Source: Iris pallida (taxonomy: Eukaryota; Streptophyta; Magnoliopsida; Asparagales; Iridaceae). From it: a DNA stretch of 64,000 bases. Where the stretch lies: NCBI GenBank assembly GCA_029216955.1, contig JANAVB010015600.1:37384153-37448152 (forward strand), given 5' to 3'. Within the stretch, counting starts at the first letter, position 1, and each line of letters begins with the position of its first letter. Below, one piece after another: positions 46,246 through 57,639 of the stretch. The notes beneath the pieces were generated by a model. The model was not told where the DNA came from. It searched no databases and saw only the letters and a program-made list of their open reading frames with translations. The position numbers were made by a program, and so were the translations under genes.

Positions 46246-46480
46246 TTCTTTCAGTCCTCCAGGTGACCACTTTGAAACCTGGAGTTTCAACACCGTATTT
46301 ATTAGAAAATGAATTTCTTTAAAAAAATGAACATTAAAACGTGGAGCTTATTTCAGTCCTCCAGGTTTCCAGGTGCCAACTTTGAAATCTAGAGTTTCAA
46401 CACCTAGACTTTCAATCCTCCAAGTGCCCACTTTGAGACCTGGTGTTTCGGTCCTCCAGGTGCCACTATTGACATAATTA
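46225..46480. repeat. Imperfect tandem repeat at the edge of the captured fragment
   Basis: About four units with CCTCCAGGTG, CCACTTTGA and CCTGGAGTTTCA. The first unit overlaps the ORF start of the DUS-like fragment, so the first 15 or so residues of that ORF come from repeat DNA and not from the gene. Confidence 0.75.
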
Positions 46481-48239
46481 AGGCACAACATGCCATATGT
46501 GCTGCAAGACCAAACTGTATAGCAATTCAGTTACAAGGGAAACTTAAGTTTAGAACACAAAGCTAATTTAGATTATACCGCTAGTACAGAAATAAGATAG
46601 TTATATTCTTTCTTATGCAATTTCAATCAACATGAAAACATGATTAAGACTACAAATAAGAGAAGCTTTCTGTGCAGCCAAGCACTTATGGTGCGCAACT
46701 TCACTCCAAACTACAGGGAGTTATAACCTAATCGATAAGCATACTGGAACAACAGGTAAAATATGACAACTAAATGATTGTAAATAGGTAAGCACCAAAA
46801 TTATGTCTTTCATATACATCACCTAAAACTCAAGGCAAGGAGTAAGTGACAACCATGTAAACTTAAAGTTTCTAGTTACAGCACACTGCAGACAACAATG
46901 AGGAGCAGACTGTTTGCTTCTTATAAGCAAATTTTTCGACAAATTAAGTTATGTACAACATAATTGGGTCCTTAATTAAGGCACCGCTTGTATCGATAGG
47001 TCCTTTATCGTAAAAAGCTTCCATGATCTGTACGAAGTTATGGAGCCAATTCCTATATTGGAAGGGGTTTCAAGTTCCAGAATCAATGTGTTTAATGCCA
47101 CTCCTCCAAACAAGTACTGAATTTCTAGGTTCTAGAAACCTATGAGCAAGAGAAGGGACTTCTCATTAACACTAGAAAAAGCTAGTCAACAACTCTGTGG
47201 CTTGTCGAGGTTAGCTTTAACCTCAGGCTAATCATAATTATCGGTATAAGCTGAGTAGTACTTGTAAATATTTGACATATGCATCAAAATAGAGATATGC
47301 TGATATTCTACTACCCAAACTGAAATAAATACATAGCAAGTAGGATTTTTATTCTCCTTCCCATATGATATGAAGAATTAAAGACTAGCATGGAACAATG
47401 CGCATTCCAAACTATTACTGATTAGTTACTGCTCATAGGTGTGTTTCTTGGTTGGATGAGTAATTAAACTGAGCGCGACCAAAAAGTAAAACTCGGTCTA
47501 CCTGCACGCCAACCGGTCTCTGCGTTCACAGGTCGACTGTCGGCCATAGTGTTTAGGTGCTTCATAGAGGATGATGGCATTGTCCAAGGAGTCTGACTGG
47601 GTCCAGAGAATATCCCAACTGTATCAATCATCAACTACGAAAAATAGTTGGCAGGGATTGACATCTTTTAATATAGCCAAACTCTTAACTGTTAGTATGA
47701 AAGAGGTCTCCTTCCCTTCCTTAGTTACAAGCAATCCATTTCCACAATATAAGGAGTGAGCACCATCAACATTGTAGAAACATACCAAAACAGATGAAGA
47801 ACCTTTTACTAACAGTCAACCTTTTGAAGATCTTCTGCATCAAGTGTAAAAATTCAAGGGTTACAAGAGTCATGTACATGGTTGATTGCTCCACTATTAC
47901 AAGTCCCTTCAGATTTATAACAATGGGTTGTTCACGTCATAAACTGCCCAAAGTGTCGGTTCTCCAATATAAGAAGAGCACAAAAATTTTTTCGGTCAAT
48001 TCGGCAAAGAAAATTAAACGAAAATAAATAAATCAGCAAGGGTGTAAAGCATAATAAGGTTATAAAAGCATGTAAAAGAAGAAAATCAATCTATTGTATG
48101 TAAACCAATCGGTAAGGGTGAGAATTATTTCATTTAATTTTAAAACTACTAAGAAATAACACTGAAAAAACTTAAAATTATGCCTAAATGTATAAAATAT
48201 ATGTTTTTAAATATAAATAATTTATTAATAATTATTTGT
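46481..48239. other. CACTA-1 interior, unassigned
   Basis: Short ORFs on both strands (for example 47571-47759 and 47794-48027) have no domain I recognise. It may include further captured or intronic host DNA. Confidence 0.4.
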
Positions 48240-48345
48240 TTTTCGATACCAAAAAAACCTATACTTCGATCCGAAACCGTCGATACTACCGATACCGCCG
48301 ATACCAATACTCATAGGAATAGTCCGATACCGACACTGTGAACCT
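48240..48345. repeat. GATACCG-rich repeat
   Basis: GATACTACCGATACCGCCGA and ACTCATAGGAATAGTCCGAT are followed by CACTGTGAACCTTG. The same words occur in the Tat-B flanks (10025-10175, 58670-58805), where GGTTCACAGTATCGG is the complementary end. They are likely members of one small terminal-inverted-repeat family. Confidence 0.5.
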
Positions 48346-50188
48346 TGCCTATACTCATATGTGACTCTGCTTATGTGTTGCATCAGGCTCTCCAATTTCA
48401 GTTCTAGAAGGAGTTCTAGTTGCAGTTAAGGATGAGATAGATTGCATGTCGTATCCTAATACTGGTACAGTCTCTTTGTTTATGTTTCAGTCAAGCAACT
48501 AATTTCTTCAGATACAAGTTTCAGTCTCTTTGTATATGTTTCAGTCCCTTTGTTTATGCCATATCCTAACAAATTCAAACAACTAATTGTTTTTTTACTC
48601 AAAAAAGCAGTCAACCCCACATTCTTAGGAATGCAACTTGTTTTACTCCAAACAATTCTGATACAAGGCCCTGGAGGCTTTAGGCCCCTTGTCAAATCCT
48701 TGATGGTATGGTCCATCCAAATAAAAGAAGGTTAACGTATGTGATGCACTCCATTAGTCCAATTGTCCTAATCGCGGACAGACCTACGTACGACCAAACA
48801 TAGAGATGAAATTCACTAACAAACCAGGCTGAGTGCAGGTGACATATCCTAAAAATAACGATCATCCTAGTACACCAACCACATCGTACGCTGGGCACTC
48901 AAGGACCTGCCGAATGATGGTCCACTTCACCAAAGAGTGCTTATGTCAAATGGTTACAGCTGGGTCCTCCTTGTGAGTATATGTAACATCAATATTAGCG
49001 GGGTATCGAAGCATGAGTATCCGAATTTTAATTTCAGAAAGCCAATAAACAATGAAATATTAATAAAAATAGAAAAATCAACATTTAGGGGAATTTTTTT
49101 GCATTATTTATGTTATTTATTTAATGAATAAATGTCAGGCACTTCAACAAGTATGACATGTTATTAGGATATTTAAGACCTGTTTATCTTCAACCTGAAA
49201 ATAATTTTGGATTATTATTATCAGCCACATATGTGTTTTCAGAATTTATTGTTTTTGAAATTTAAATTTACACGATCTAAATTAAGTAATTAGTGCTATA
49301 AAAAGGAATTTATAAGTAAATCCTTAAAGAGTAGTGCTTTCCCCAATCGCCATAGAATAAACTTTCCACTTACTAAAAGGGCATCGTGAATTGTTTCATT
49401 TAAAATCTAGCACAAAGCTCATAGACCCATCAATTTCCATAAGAACGGGGGATAAGTGATGTAGGGAGGGTTCCCCTACATTTGAGGAAGGGGATTTGGC
49501 CGATGGTGGCGTGCCAAAACGATGCCATAACTGAAGCCACCGAAACGACACCATAGGTTGCCTAAATCCACGAGCATGTCCGAGTCTATAAATATTACAG
49601 ATAGAGGGGTGGCTTCAATCCATAAGCCTTTCCACCATTATCAAAGAGAGAACTCTTTGAGGAAGTTCTTTTAAAATATTGAAAGATAAAAACAATGTGC
49701 ATCAGTGCCTTTATATAGGCCTACAAAACTTGAAGGTCAAGGGAGAAAGTCAAAAACCCTAATCCTAAATATAAATGTAGAAAGCAAACATAAAACAAAT
49801 CCTAGACAATTATTAATTTTAAAACTAAGCTAAAACAATCCTAAAAGAATATGATTTTTTTTACAAAACCTACCAAAAATGGTTTTGTAGACCTGGTCCT
49901 CGATTTCTCAATTTGGCTCACTGTCAGATTTATAACACAATGTCAGTTTCAGACGACATTGCACATAACCAGAACTCTACCGTTTAGCATATCTTTTTTC
50001 ATCAAATTTATCTTCTATGCGACATTATACATGTATACATTGTTTCAATCATAGAAGATAGTTTGTATCTTGATTTTGTTTGTGTTCTTAATAGTGTATT
50101 TTCAATTTATGAACTGCTATAAAATTGACAACTGTTAAAATCTCTAAGCAAAAAAAATTCCTGAAGCAAAAAGATTCTATTGAAAGAG

Positions 50189-50189
<1 letters not shown>
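48346..50189. other. CACTA-1 interior, nothing recognised
   Basis: No supported gene. There is a TATA-like CTATAAATATTAC near 49580, followed by no convincing ORF. Confidence 0.4.
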
Positions 50190-50263
<74 letters not shown>

Positions 50264-50270
50264 TATATAT
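50190..50270. repeat. (AT)n microsatellite in CACTA-1
   Basis: About 80 bases of AT with one break near the right end. It gives the false Tyr-Ile ORFs on the minus strand. Confidence 0.97.
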
Positions 50271-50699
50271 GGGCAACAAGTGATGAAAAAACATAGGAAT
50301 AGCTCTTTACAAACACAATTAGACGTAATGAAGAAAAAACCATTTGATTGGGGAAATTGGAAACAAAAAACCTACACGTGAGACAAAAATAATGGGCAAC
50401 AAGTAATCAAATTCAGTCAAATGTAAATAAATACTCACATATGAAGGAAAAATTCGTAAGTGATGCCTTTATTCACTTCGGATCTGCAACCAAAGGTTTG
50501 GGGCAGCTGGCTAGGGTTCGTGGTCGCCACTGGGGTCCGGGGCCGCCGGCAAGAGTTCGAGACTGCTAGCAAGGGCTTTGGGAAGGGATAGAGAATTCAT
50601 TCTGTGGGAGATTATGGGGGATTAGACTTAGGATGGAAATAAATATCAAGAGAAAATATTAGAGGGAAGCAAATCAGAAACCAAATATTAGGGCTATTT

Positions 50700-51040
50700 T
50701 TTTATCAAAGACCGACGGTTTTTTTTATTCATTTAAAAATTTGTTTTCTTTTTTTAAGTCACCATAAATGGACGTTTATACAACTAAGTCACATTTTTTT
50801 GACATTTATATCTAAACGTTGGCTAAGTTCGTGACGTTTATTATGAAACGTTGGCATATCATGTCTTCACCAACGTTACCATATATGTTGGAAAATAAAC
50901 GTCAGTAGTTCTCAACCTTTATGAAAAAATGTCGATTGTTATCAACGTTTACTACAAAACGTCGGTATATAATACCTAAGCCGACGTTAAAATAAAAGTC
51001 GGATAAATAAACGTCGGGAAAGCCATATTTTCTTGTAGTA
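50700..51040. repeat. CACTA-1 right subterminal repeats
   Basis: Many AAACGTTGGC, AAACGTCGG and GACGTTTAT words in both orientations up to the terminus. Confidence 0.85.
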
Positions 51041-51098
51041 AAGCAACACAAATAAAGGGTAAAGTAAAACATACTCTTTTATTTGAAAGCCAAAAGTA

Positions 51099-51847
51099 CT
51101 ACATGTTCTGGGATTGCGTCCCTCTCAAAGAAAAAGAAAAGAAAAGAACATGAACATAAAAAAGCAAAAGAGCCGACGATGGCTCGACGGTACATAATTC
51201 CAGGAGACGATTCCTCACCAAGGCGGTCCCCTTTTCAAGCCACTGCTTAGCTCGGCGCTCAGTCTCATGAGATAACCGCTCCGCATCATCCAAGTATATG
51301 TGTGCCTGCCAGCCATCCTCAAGCTTCTTCAGAGCGAGCTCCAGGCCAGCAGAAGCTCGAGTAACTCTGTCAGCCTCCTGGATGATCATCCCCTTTTCTG
51401 TATAGGCAGCAACTCTTCCTTCACAACGATCTCAGCCATCGGTAGGGTTGCTGCAAGAATCAAAGATAAAAAGAAACAAAGTCAAAAGATGGTCAGGGCC
51501 TTATGCGGCACAGTCCAAAAGGGAGCTCATGCAATTTTGTTCATAGGGGCTCCATGCGGTCCAGTTCGTGAAGTATTTATGTGGCCCGCTAAGATAACTC
51601 CCATGCGGCTCGGTTATGGGACATGTATGCGGCTCATACAATTCGAACAGTTTACATTAAAGGCTTGTGCATAAAGCATGCAACAGAGCCGTCGTTAGGG
51701 TTTCGAAGCATATGACTTTCCCAAATCCTTACCCTTAACAGCAGGATGAATGTCGGAATGAGCTTTGGGTACCGCAGCCGACGTCGAGGCCACGCCCTCA
51801 CCCTTCGTCGCAGCCTTCGCCGTAACCTTGGAGGACTTGGGAGCCAT
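51099..51847 (-). pseudogene. Antisense PMD-gene deletion derivative of Tat-C
   Basis: The structure is that of the Tat-A copy: exon 1 from the ATG at 51847 to the donor after 51733, an intron with ATGCGGC words, and a last exon starting at 51450. The open frame MIIQEADRVTRAS begins at 51389. The stop TAG of Tat-A (after LCIVEP) is changed to a serine codon here, so the frame reads on for about 25 codons to 51099. The PMD core is missing at the same junction as in Tat-A. Confidence 0.68.
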
Positions 51848-51935
51848 TGCTGATGATCAGAGAAGAAAGACGAAGACAAGAAAGCTAGGGCAAGAGCAGA
51901 AAGTAAAGAAGTCTTTCTTCCAAAAATACGCTGCT

Positions 51936-51943
51936 ATTTATAG
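51936..51943 (-). promoter_or_regulatory. TATA box of the antisense gene in Tat-C
   Basis: TATAAATA on the minus strand, about 90 bases before the ATG at 51847. Confidence 0.6.
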
Positions 51944-52289
51944 GCGGAGCCCATAGACCGACGCATCGATCCATGTGCAATATAAACGACTCTTAGGTTA
52001 TAAAGGCGATCCGACTATTCAAGGCTAAACTCTTGGGATCCTGCCCCAAAAAGCGGCTTTAAATCTGACAGCAAATCAAAAGCAATCAGTACAAAGATTT
52101 GTACACGTGGCATGAAGACGTGGCAAGGAGCCTATGCGGCCAGACAGTCTATACGGCTCAGATGGCCATGAGGCTGAGGAGGCCATGCGGCTGAGACATC
52201 CATGCGGCCAGAACATCCTATACAGCCCGAAGAATCTTTACATGTCCATGCTTCTTATTCAAAGTATTTCAGTTTTGCAAATTAAAAAC

Positions 52290-52303
52290 TTTGAAGGGGG
52301 TCT
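52290..52303 (+). other. Polypurine tract of Tat-C
   Basis: TTTGAAGGGGGTCT, immediately before the 3' LTR. Confidence 0.87.
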
Positions 52304-53537
52304 TGTAGAAGCATGGAAAAGAATAAAGAAAGGCCTATGCGGCTCCGACAGAAAGGTCCCCATGCGGCTCAAGATCCCCATGCGGCTCAGGAGTCCATGC
52401 GGCTCAAGGGTCAATGCGGCTCGGATAGTTCAATGTGGCCTAGAAAGAAGCCACGTGGCCTTCAACAGTTCTTCTCTCGATATTCGGCTGTATTTAATAC
52501 CCTGACGGCTACTCTGACAATGACAGCTATGACAGCTCTGACACAAAGATGCAAGAATGACTGACATGATGGCATGTCCCTAGGAAAGAAGAGAAAATCA
52601 CCTTACAGCTGGTAAAATCTAACAAGTTCCGAGGCCACTTCATGTGGCGGCCCATCTTCATGCGGCTGCCTATCCCCATGCGGTTGCCCATCCTCATGCG
52701 GCTGCCCATCTACATACGGCTGCCCATCCACATGCGGCTGCCCATCCCCATGCGGCTGTCCATCCTCATGCGGCTGTATGCTTCATACGACTGAGAGAAC
52801 CACCCATATGTAGCTCTGCCAGGATGGTCCAGTTGAGACACGTGGCGCTCTTCGCGATAATTGAGACACGTGGTAGTCTTATCTTCCCTGATCAGATTTA
52901 TTACGATCGTCATAATTGCCCAGATAAAATCAAATCAAGTAAATTGGACACGTGGCAGGCTATCACAAATCATAAATATTCTTGGCAATCAACATTTATT
53001 GCCCACAGAGATTTGATGCAATCCACATTAATTACCTAGATTTGCTACAATCAGAATTAATGGCCCAGATTTATTGATCCTTAGCTGCCGACTTATCAAG
53101 GAGGCAATCATTGCAAACCCTAATGATCATATCCCACTCCTATAAATAGCAAGGTGCCATTCCCTTGCAAACCCTGGAGAACTGAAGACTGGAGAATTCA
53201 GAAGATAAAAAAGAGAGCGGACAAAGAGAGAGAGCACTGCAGAGACATCCAGAGACCTAACAACCGAAGGCGCAAGGGAGTCTCCCCACACGTCCAAGAG
53301 CATTTCTTCACCAGAGCCAAGGCTGCGTTCGATCGTCTAAGGAGTAAGGCAGAGCTGCCGTCGCTTTCCCGAGCCTCTATCGTCACCCCCCAGAATATAA
53401 AATAAATAATTTTACTTAGATTGCTGTACCTAGATTTTCATCCCTAGGATTTCTTTGTACGAGCGAGTTTGTATTATGAAGTAAAAGTCCAATCCTTCGA
53501 TATAATTGTTCTGTTCTTTTATAATCAATGGCAAACA
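52304..53537 (+). repeat. Tat-C 3' LTR
   Basis: 1234 bases, TGTAGAAG to GCAAACA, with a CATGCGGC array at 52640-52790. It is followed directly by the TSD ggctt and the Tat-B gag. Confidence 0.94.
53141..53148 (+). promoter_or_regulatory. LTR TATA box (Tat-C 3' LTR)
   Basis: TATAAATA in the same context as 24334 and 2289. Confidence 0.65.
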
Positions 53538-56229
53538 GGCTTGTCGGTCGTCGGAGGCTGAGAAGGTCCTGGAGCATCAACAGCAGCCGGCTGATGATCT
53601 TCAGCCGAGTTACCCGGTGTATGTTAGGATTGTACACCCGACCGGGTGATGACAGCTGTAGCCTCTTCGACTTTTGCCGAGATTGTACGGCAGGACTTGA
53701 CTTTTCTACTATTCTTCTCGCCAGTGGAGGGTAGTATGGACTGAGTCACTTCAGGTACCAGGTCCGAATGGACCCACATGACCTCCCCTCGCGATATGGT
53801 GAGAGGCACTAGACCAGCGGCCTGGTCTCGGGGAGGTAGAAGGTTAGCGACCTCCATCTTTATCCTGGGGATGGGTACTACTCCATCTTAAGTCTTTGTC
53901 GGAGGGAAGCTGTCGAACTGTACTGACACCATATTGGCTGCCACGGTCACCTCTTCGAAATCAATGGCGAGGGGCTTAGAATCGATGAGATGCTGGATGT
54001 ATCACTTCAGTTGGAAGCAATCTTACGTAGCATGGTGGACGTAGTGATCGTAGTGACAGTACTTAGGGTTCTCCATTTCTGTCGGCCGAGGTTCCCGTCT
54101 TGGTGGGGGGAGCTAAATTTTACCCCCTTGTATGAGCATGTCCAAGATGGGTTTGACATGGCTGTCCTCGAAGGAAAAGGTCATCTGAGGCCACTACTTT
54201 TCTGCCGGCTTTGGTTTAGGCTTCTGGGCTGTGTCGACCACCATAGCCTGCTTGTCCTTGTTGCCTCGGTTGTTGGAGGAATTACCGCCATTGTTGTTGT
54301 TGGCATTAGGGCGTTTACCCTTGTCTTCTTCCGAGATATGCAACCCAGTTGGCGGGCTTTCTTTAACTTGTCTTCTGTGCTAGTGGCGCTGATGATGAAA
54401 GTTTTCCAGTCCTTGAACTGACTCTCGCCCATCCAGAGGCTGATTGTGGAAAGCAGTCTCTTTTGGCAGATTTCAATCAAGGAAGAATCTGGATTGCCTG
54501 AGGGCAATTTTATCGCGGTTTGGCAAAACCACTCAATGTAGTTCCTCGTCAGCTCCTTCTTCCCTTGAACAACGTCCATGAGGGTGGATATTGTCACATC
54601 TTGTCCTACCTCGTAGAACCTTTCAAGGAACATGTTTTTAAAGCCGGCGAAAGAATGGATACAGTTGTCTGGCAAGTTGCGGTACCAGTCGAAGGCGACC
54701 CCTTCCAATGCTCCAATGAACAACCGCGTAAGGATAGCGTCATCATGAGGCAAATGGTCGGTTGTGACTTTGAAGTAGGTGATGTACCTGCTTACAGATG
54801 TCTTCCTATCATACGGATTGATGTTAAATGGTTTATATCTTGGTGGAAGGGAACATCTCTCCATGCAGCAGGATACGATTACCGTATTCTGAGGTCCTGG
54901 AAGGTTTCTCGAGCGTGAAACATGGCCCGGAGCTCCTGGACCTCTCGTCTCGCCTCTCTGGCCTCATCTGAAGCGGTGGGAGCCGTCATTGTAGGAGGAT
55001 TGTTGGCCGGGTTTGGTGCAGTTGAGTTTAAGTTCGTATTGACCGCGAGACCCAAGCTTGTTTGGCCGGGCGTCCTTCCTTGCAGAGTCGGTAGGGCCGC
55101 TTTGATCTCGTCCATGGATTTGATCAAGATATGAAGTATGGCCTCCAGAGTGTCAATGCATTGGCAATCACTAGGACCGTCTTGGTCATTGTTTGTCATG
55201 AACACCGTCCTCACATGAGGAGAGATGGAAGGAACGGTCGAGGACGTGCCCTCTGAGTCATACCCTTGTACAGAGAAGTCATCAGGGTATGTGGGAATAT
55301 TCTCCTCTGGTTTGGACTCAAAAGGAGTGGTACCTCCAGCTTCAGAGCTTGCCTCGTCTTGGGACCCGTGGACGTCCTCAGGGACGTCCGGATCCACTGC
55401 ATCTGTGGGGGGAATTTTTTCTGCTGGTGCATCTTCTTGGAACATCGGATTGTTATGGACGTTCGGAGGGGTGCTACCCCCGGCTCCAGTGCCTCCCAGA
55501 GATGTGGACGACGAATCTCCAAGTGTGGCAGATTTTTTCTTTGAGCGGGTACCTTGGTAAACTCCTCCTATAACGGTGGTAGACAACCGCTTAGAAGAGA
55601 GTTTCTTGGTTACGCTGGTTGCGATTTTTGGACTGGAGACATTTGTTTTCTTCTTTCTTCCGCTGCCTGGGATCTTCAAAACAGAATTGCAGGAGGCAAC
55701 GAGAAGCGCCTCGTCTTCTGAGCTTGGGTGTTGCAGTCATTGGAAGATGGACCGCTGGTCTTCTTGTACTGCCGCGTTGTTGCAGCAGCAGTTGACAATG
55801 ACCTGGGTGCAGTGATGTCCATGGAAGGACTCGCTGCACACCGAAGCTTCGTCTCTTTCTTTGCGCTTGTGAAGGATCACGTCACGTAAATCAGGTGCGT
55901 CCCGAGCAACTGAGTGTGTTGGCACCATGTTTGCTCCCTGATTGTTGGGAGACTCTTGGGAACCTCTTTGTCCGTTTGCCGCCAAGGGCTGGACTCGAGT
56001 GGTTCGGTACAACTTTCCATCGGAGGCCCGCATAACAGTAAGCGGAGCGCTCGGATGGTCAAAGGTTGGGACAGCTGACTGAGTTCGCCTAGCCCGCACT
56101 GTCCTAGACTTCTTCACTCTAGCACCCAATGGTGCATAGTAGGAAGAGTCCAAATGGTGTCGCACAGAGTTTGGCACATTTTTTTGGGAGTATCTGGAGT
56201 CAGGACCGCATGAGAGGCGATCAAATACT

Positions 56230-56530
56230 GAACCCGAGCCGCATGGATTATTCCTGCGGTTAGCATTTGTGGCCGCATAGGAATTCATGTAGCTGGATCT
56301 GTTGACCACATCAGCATTCATGCGCCTAGATCTGTTGGCCACATCAGCATTCATGCGGCTGGATCTGTTAACCACATCAGCATTCATGCGGCTAGATCTG
56401 TTGGCCACATCAGCATTCATGCGGCTGGATCTATTGGCCACATCAGCATTCATGTGGCTGGATTTAGTGGCTGTATGAGTCTTCATGCGGCTGAAATTGT
56501 TGGCCACATGAGCCTTTTTTATGCTGCTGG
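56230..56530. repeat. 33-bp tandem repeats inside Tat-B gag
   Basis: Six or more units of about 33 bases each with ATTCATGCGGCTGGATCTGT and TGGCCACATCAGC. They encode the NRSSRMNADVA repeats and contain the ATGCGGCT word. The corresponding gag segment of Tat-C (35395-35590) has the motif but a different unit, so the array expanded within Tat-B. Confidence 0.9.
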
Positions 56531-56909
56531 CACACTTATGCGGCCTCTTCCTGAACCGCATAGAGTCCCCATTTGCTTCCTCAAGTCCAGAATCATAGTG
56601 CTTTCCTCTGCCAGACTTGAGAACAGCAGGGTCCTCTGTGGCCTGAAGTGGGGCCGCATGTGAATCTTCGCCGTGCTGGACAGCAGAGAACACTTCGTCC
56701 AGAGCATGGAAAGGGGCAAATGATTTGGGACTCCACTCCCTGCGGGCCTTCTTCGTGCGGGCTTACTTCTGGACCGGGCCAACGTTCCCGTCGGAGTGCA
56801 TTTCTTCAAACGCCTGTTGGTCGAAGCGGACGACCAGCATCTGTTGTGTGGAGCCAAGTTTGGCTGCGTCCGATTGCGTCACCAACTTCTCAGCAGGGGA
56901 GAAGTTCGT

Positions 56910-56926
56910 CCCCAGCAGAGTCGCCA
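56910..56926 (-). other. Primer binding site of Tat-B (tRNA-Arg type)
   Basis: The minus strand reads TGGCGACTCTGCTGGGG three bases after the LTR end. It fits the 3' end of plant tRNA-Arg with CCA added. Confidence 0.85.
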
Positions 56927-57278
56927 TCGTGTTTGCCATTGATTATAAAAGAACAGAACAGTTTTATGGGAGGATTGGACTTTTACTTCACAACTACAAA
57001 CTCGCTTGTACAAAAGAGAGCCTAGGAACAAAACCTAGGAAAAGTAATCTAAAGTATAATTGTTTATTTTTGATTCTGGGGGGTGACGATAAAGGCTCGG
57101 GAGAGTGACGGCAACTCTGCCTTACTCCTTGGACGATCGAACGCAGCTTCGGCTCTGGGGAAGAAATGCTCTTTGTGTGGACGGGAGTTCCTAGTCTCTC
57201 TGCTCGAGCTCTGTGCGACTGCTACTCTATGTCCAGCATTCTATGTCTCCTTTTTTGTACAAGGGAATGGCACCTTGC

Positions 57279-57286
57279 TATTTATA
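57279..57286 (-). promoter_or_regulatory. LTR TATA box of Tat-B
   Basis: TATAAATA on the minus strand in the 5' LTR, the likely promoter for the Tat-B genomic RNA. Confidence 0.68.
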
Positions 57287-57639
57287 GGGCTTTGTGATGA
57301 GTAGGGTGTGTAGTAATTACTCCTTTAAAAGTGGGTGATTAGGGATTTGTTAAGATTTGTCTTGATCCTGTTTGTTGAAAATCAATCCGGGCTGTTAATG
57401 TTGATTGTAATAAATTTGGGTAGTTGATGTTGATTGTTCCAATCTGCATGGTTTGTTGGAAATCGAACTGAGCAGTTAATGTTGATTACAATAAATCCAT
57501 ATTATGATGATTTGTTGATGTCAGCGAATCCAAGTAAATAAATTTTGGTCAATATCTTGCCACGTATCCCAACTGCCTGTTATGTCGATTGCCATAAATC
57601 TGAGTTGTTAAGATTTGATCAACTCCTGCCACGTGTCCC

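Larger units (their letters stand above)
43690..51040. mobile_element. CACTA-1: non-autonomous CACTA element with captured host sequence
   Basis: Left terminus CACTACAAGAAAA, right terminus TTTTCTTGTAGTA, an inverted pair with one mismatch at the last base. The 3-bp TSD aag flanks it (43687-43689 and 51041-51043), and the empty site is preserved at 139-150 in Tat-A. Subterminal regions at both ends carry many AACGTCGGTAT-type words, the usual CACTA arrangement. No TNP2 or TNPA transposase ORF is visible in the 7.35 kb. Instead it holds a tRNA-dihydrouridine synthase gene fragment. Confidence 0.93.
23461..53537 (+). mobile_element. Tat-C: Tat-lineage element nested in Tat-B
   Basis: LTRs start TGTAGAAGCATGG and end GCAAACA, flanked by identical 5-bp TSDs ggctt (23456-23460 and 53538-53542). 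The sequence on either side of Tat-C joins into one uninterrupted Tat-B gag-pol. Without LARD-1, CACTA-1 and their TSDs it is about 12.5 kb. The gag-pol frame is shared from 24733 to about 40520 apart from stops. It has lost about 1.15 kb between protease and RT, and nearly all of its antisense PMD gene. Confidence 0.95.
53543..56927 (-). pseudogene. Tat-B gag, 5' half of the split gag-pol
   Basis: The ATG at 56927 overlaps the PBS, as in Tat-C. A TAA at 56765 and a TGA at 55737 interrupt the same frame. 56693-55737 is the N-terminal region with six NRSSRMNADVA repeats and the HCTQVIVNCCCNN stretch. 55679-54879 is the acidic Ser/Glu-rich part. 54864-54181 is the gag domain (YITYFKVTTDHLPHDDAILT, GVAFDWYRNLPDNC), reached after a frameshift near 54870. 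A zinc-knuckle-like part around 54000-54110 follows in another frame. The sequence stops at the Tat-C TSD and continues at 23455. Confidence 0.87.

Noticed and set aside
50088..50343. Tyr-Ile repeat ORFs, here and at 59152-59494 and 59607-59886
   Set aside because: Artefacts of (AT)n microsatellites.
54520..55815. Plus-strand ORFs of 80-140 residues opposite Tat-B gag (and similar shadows over all pol segments)
   Set aside because: They lie antisense to recognisable gag or pol domains and have no features of their own.
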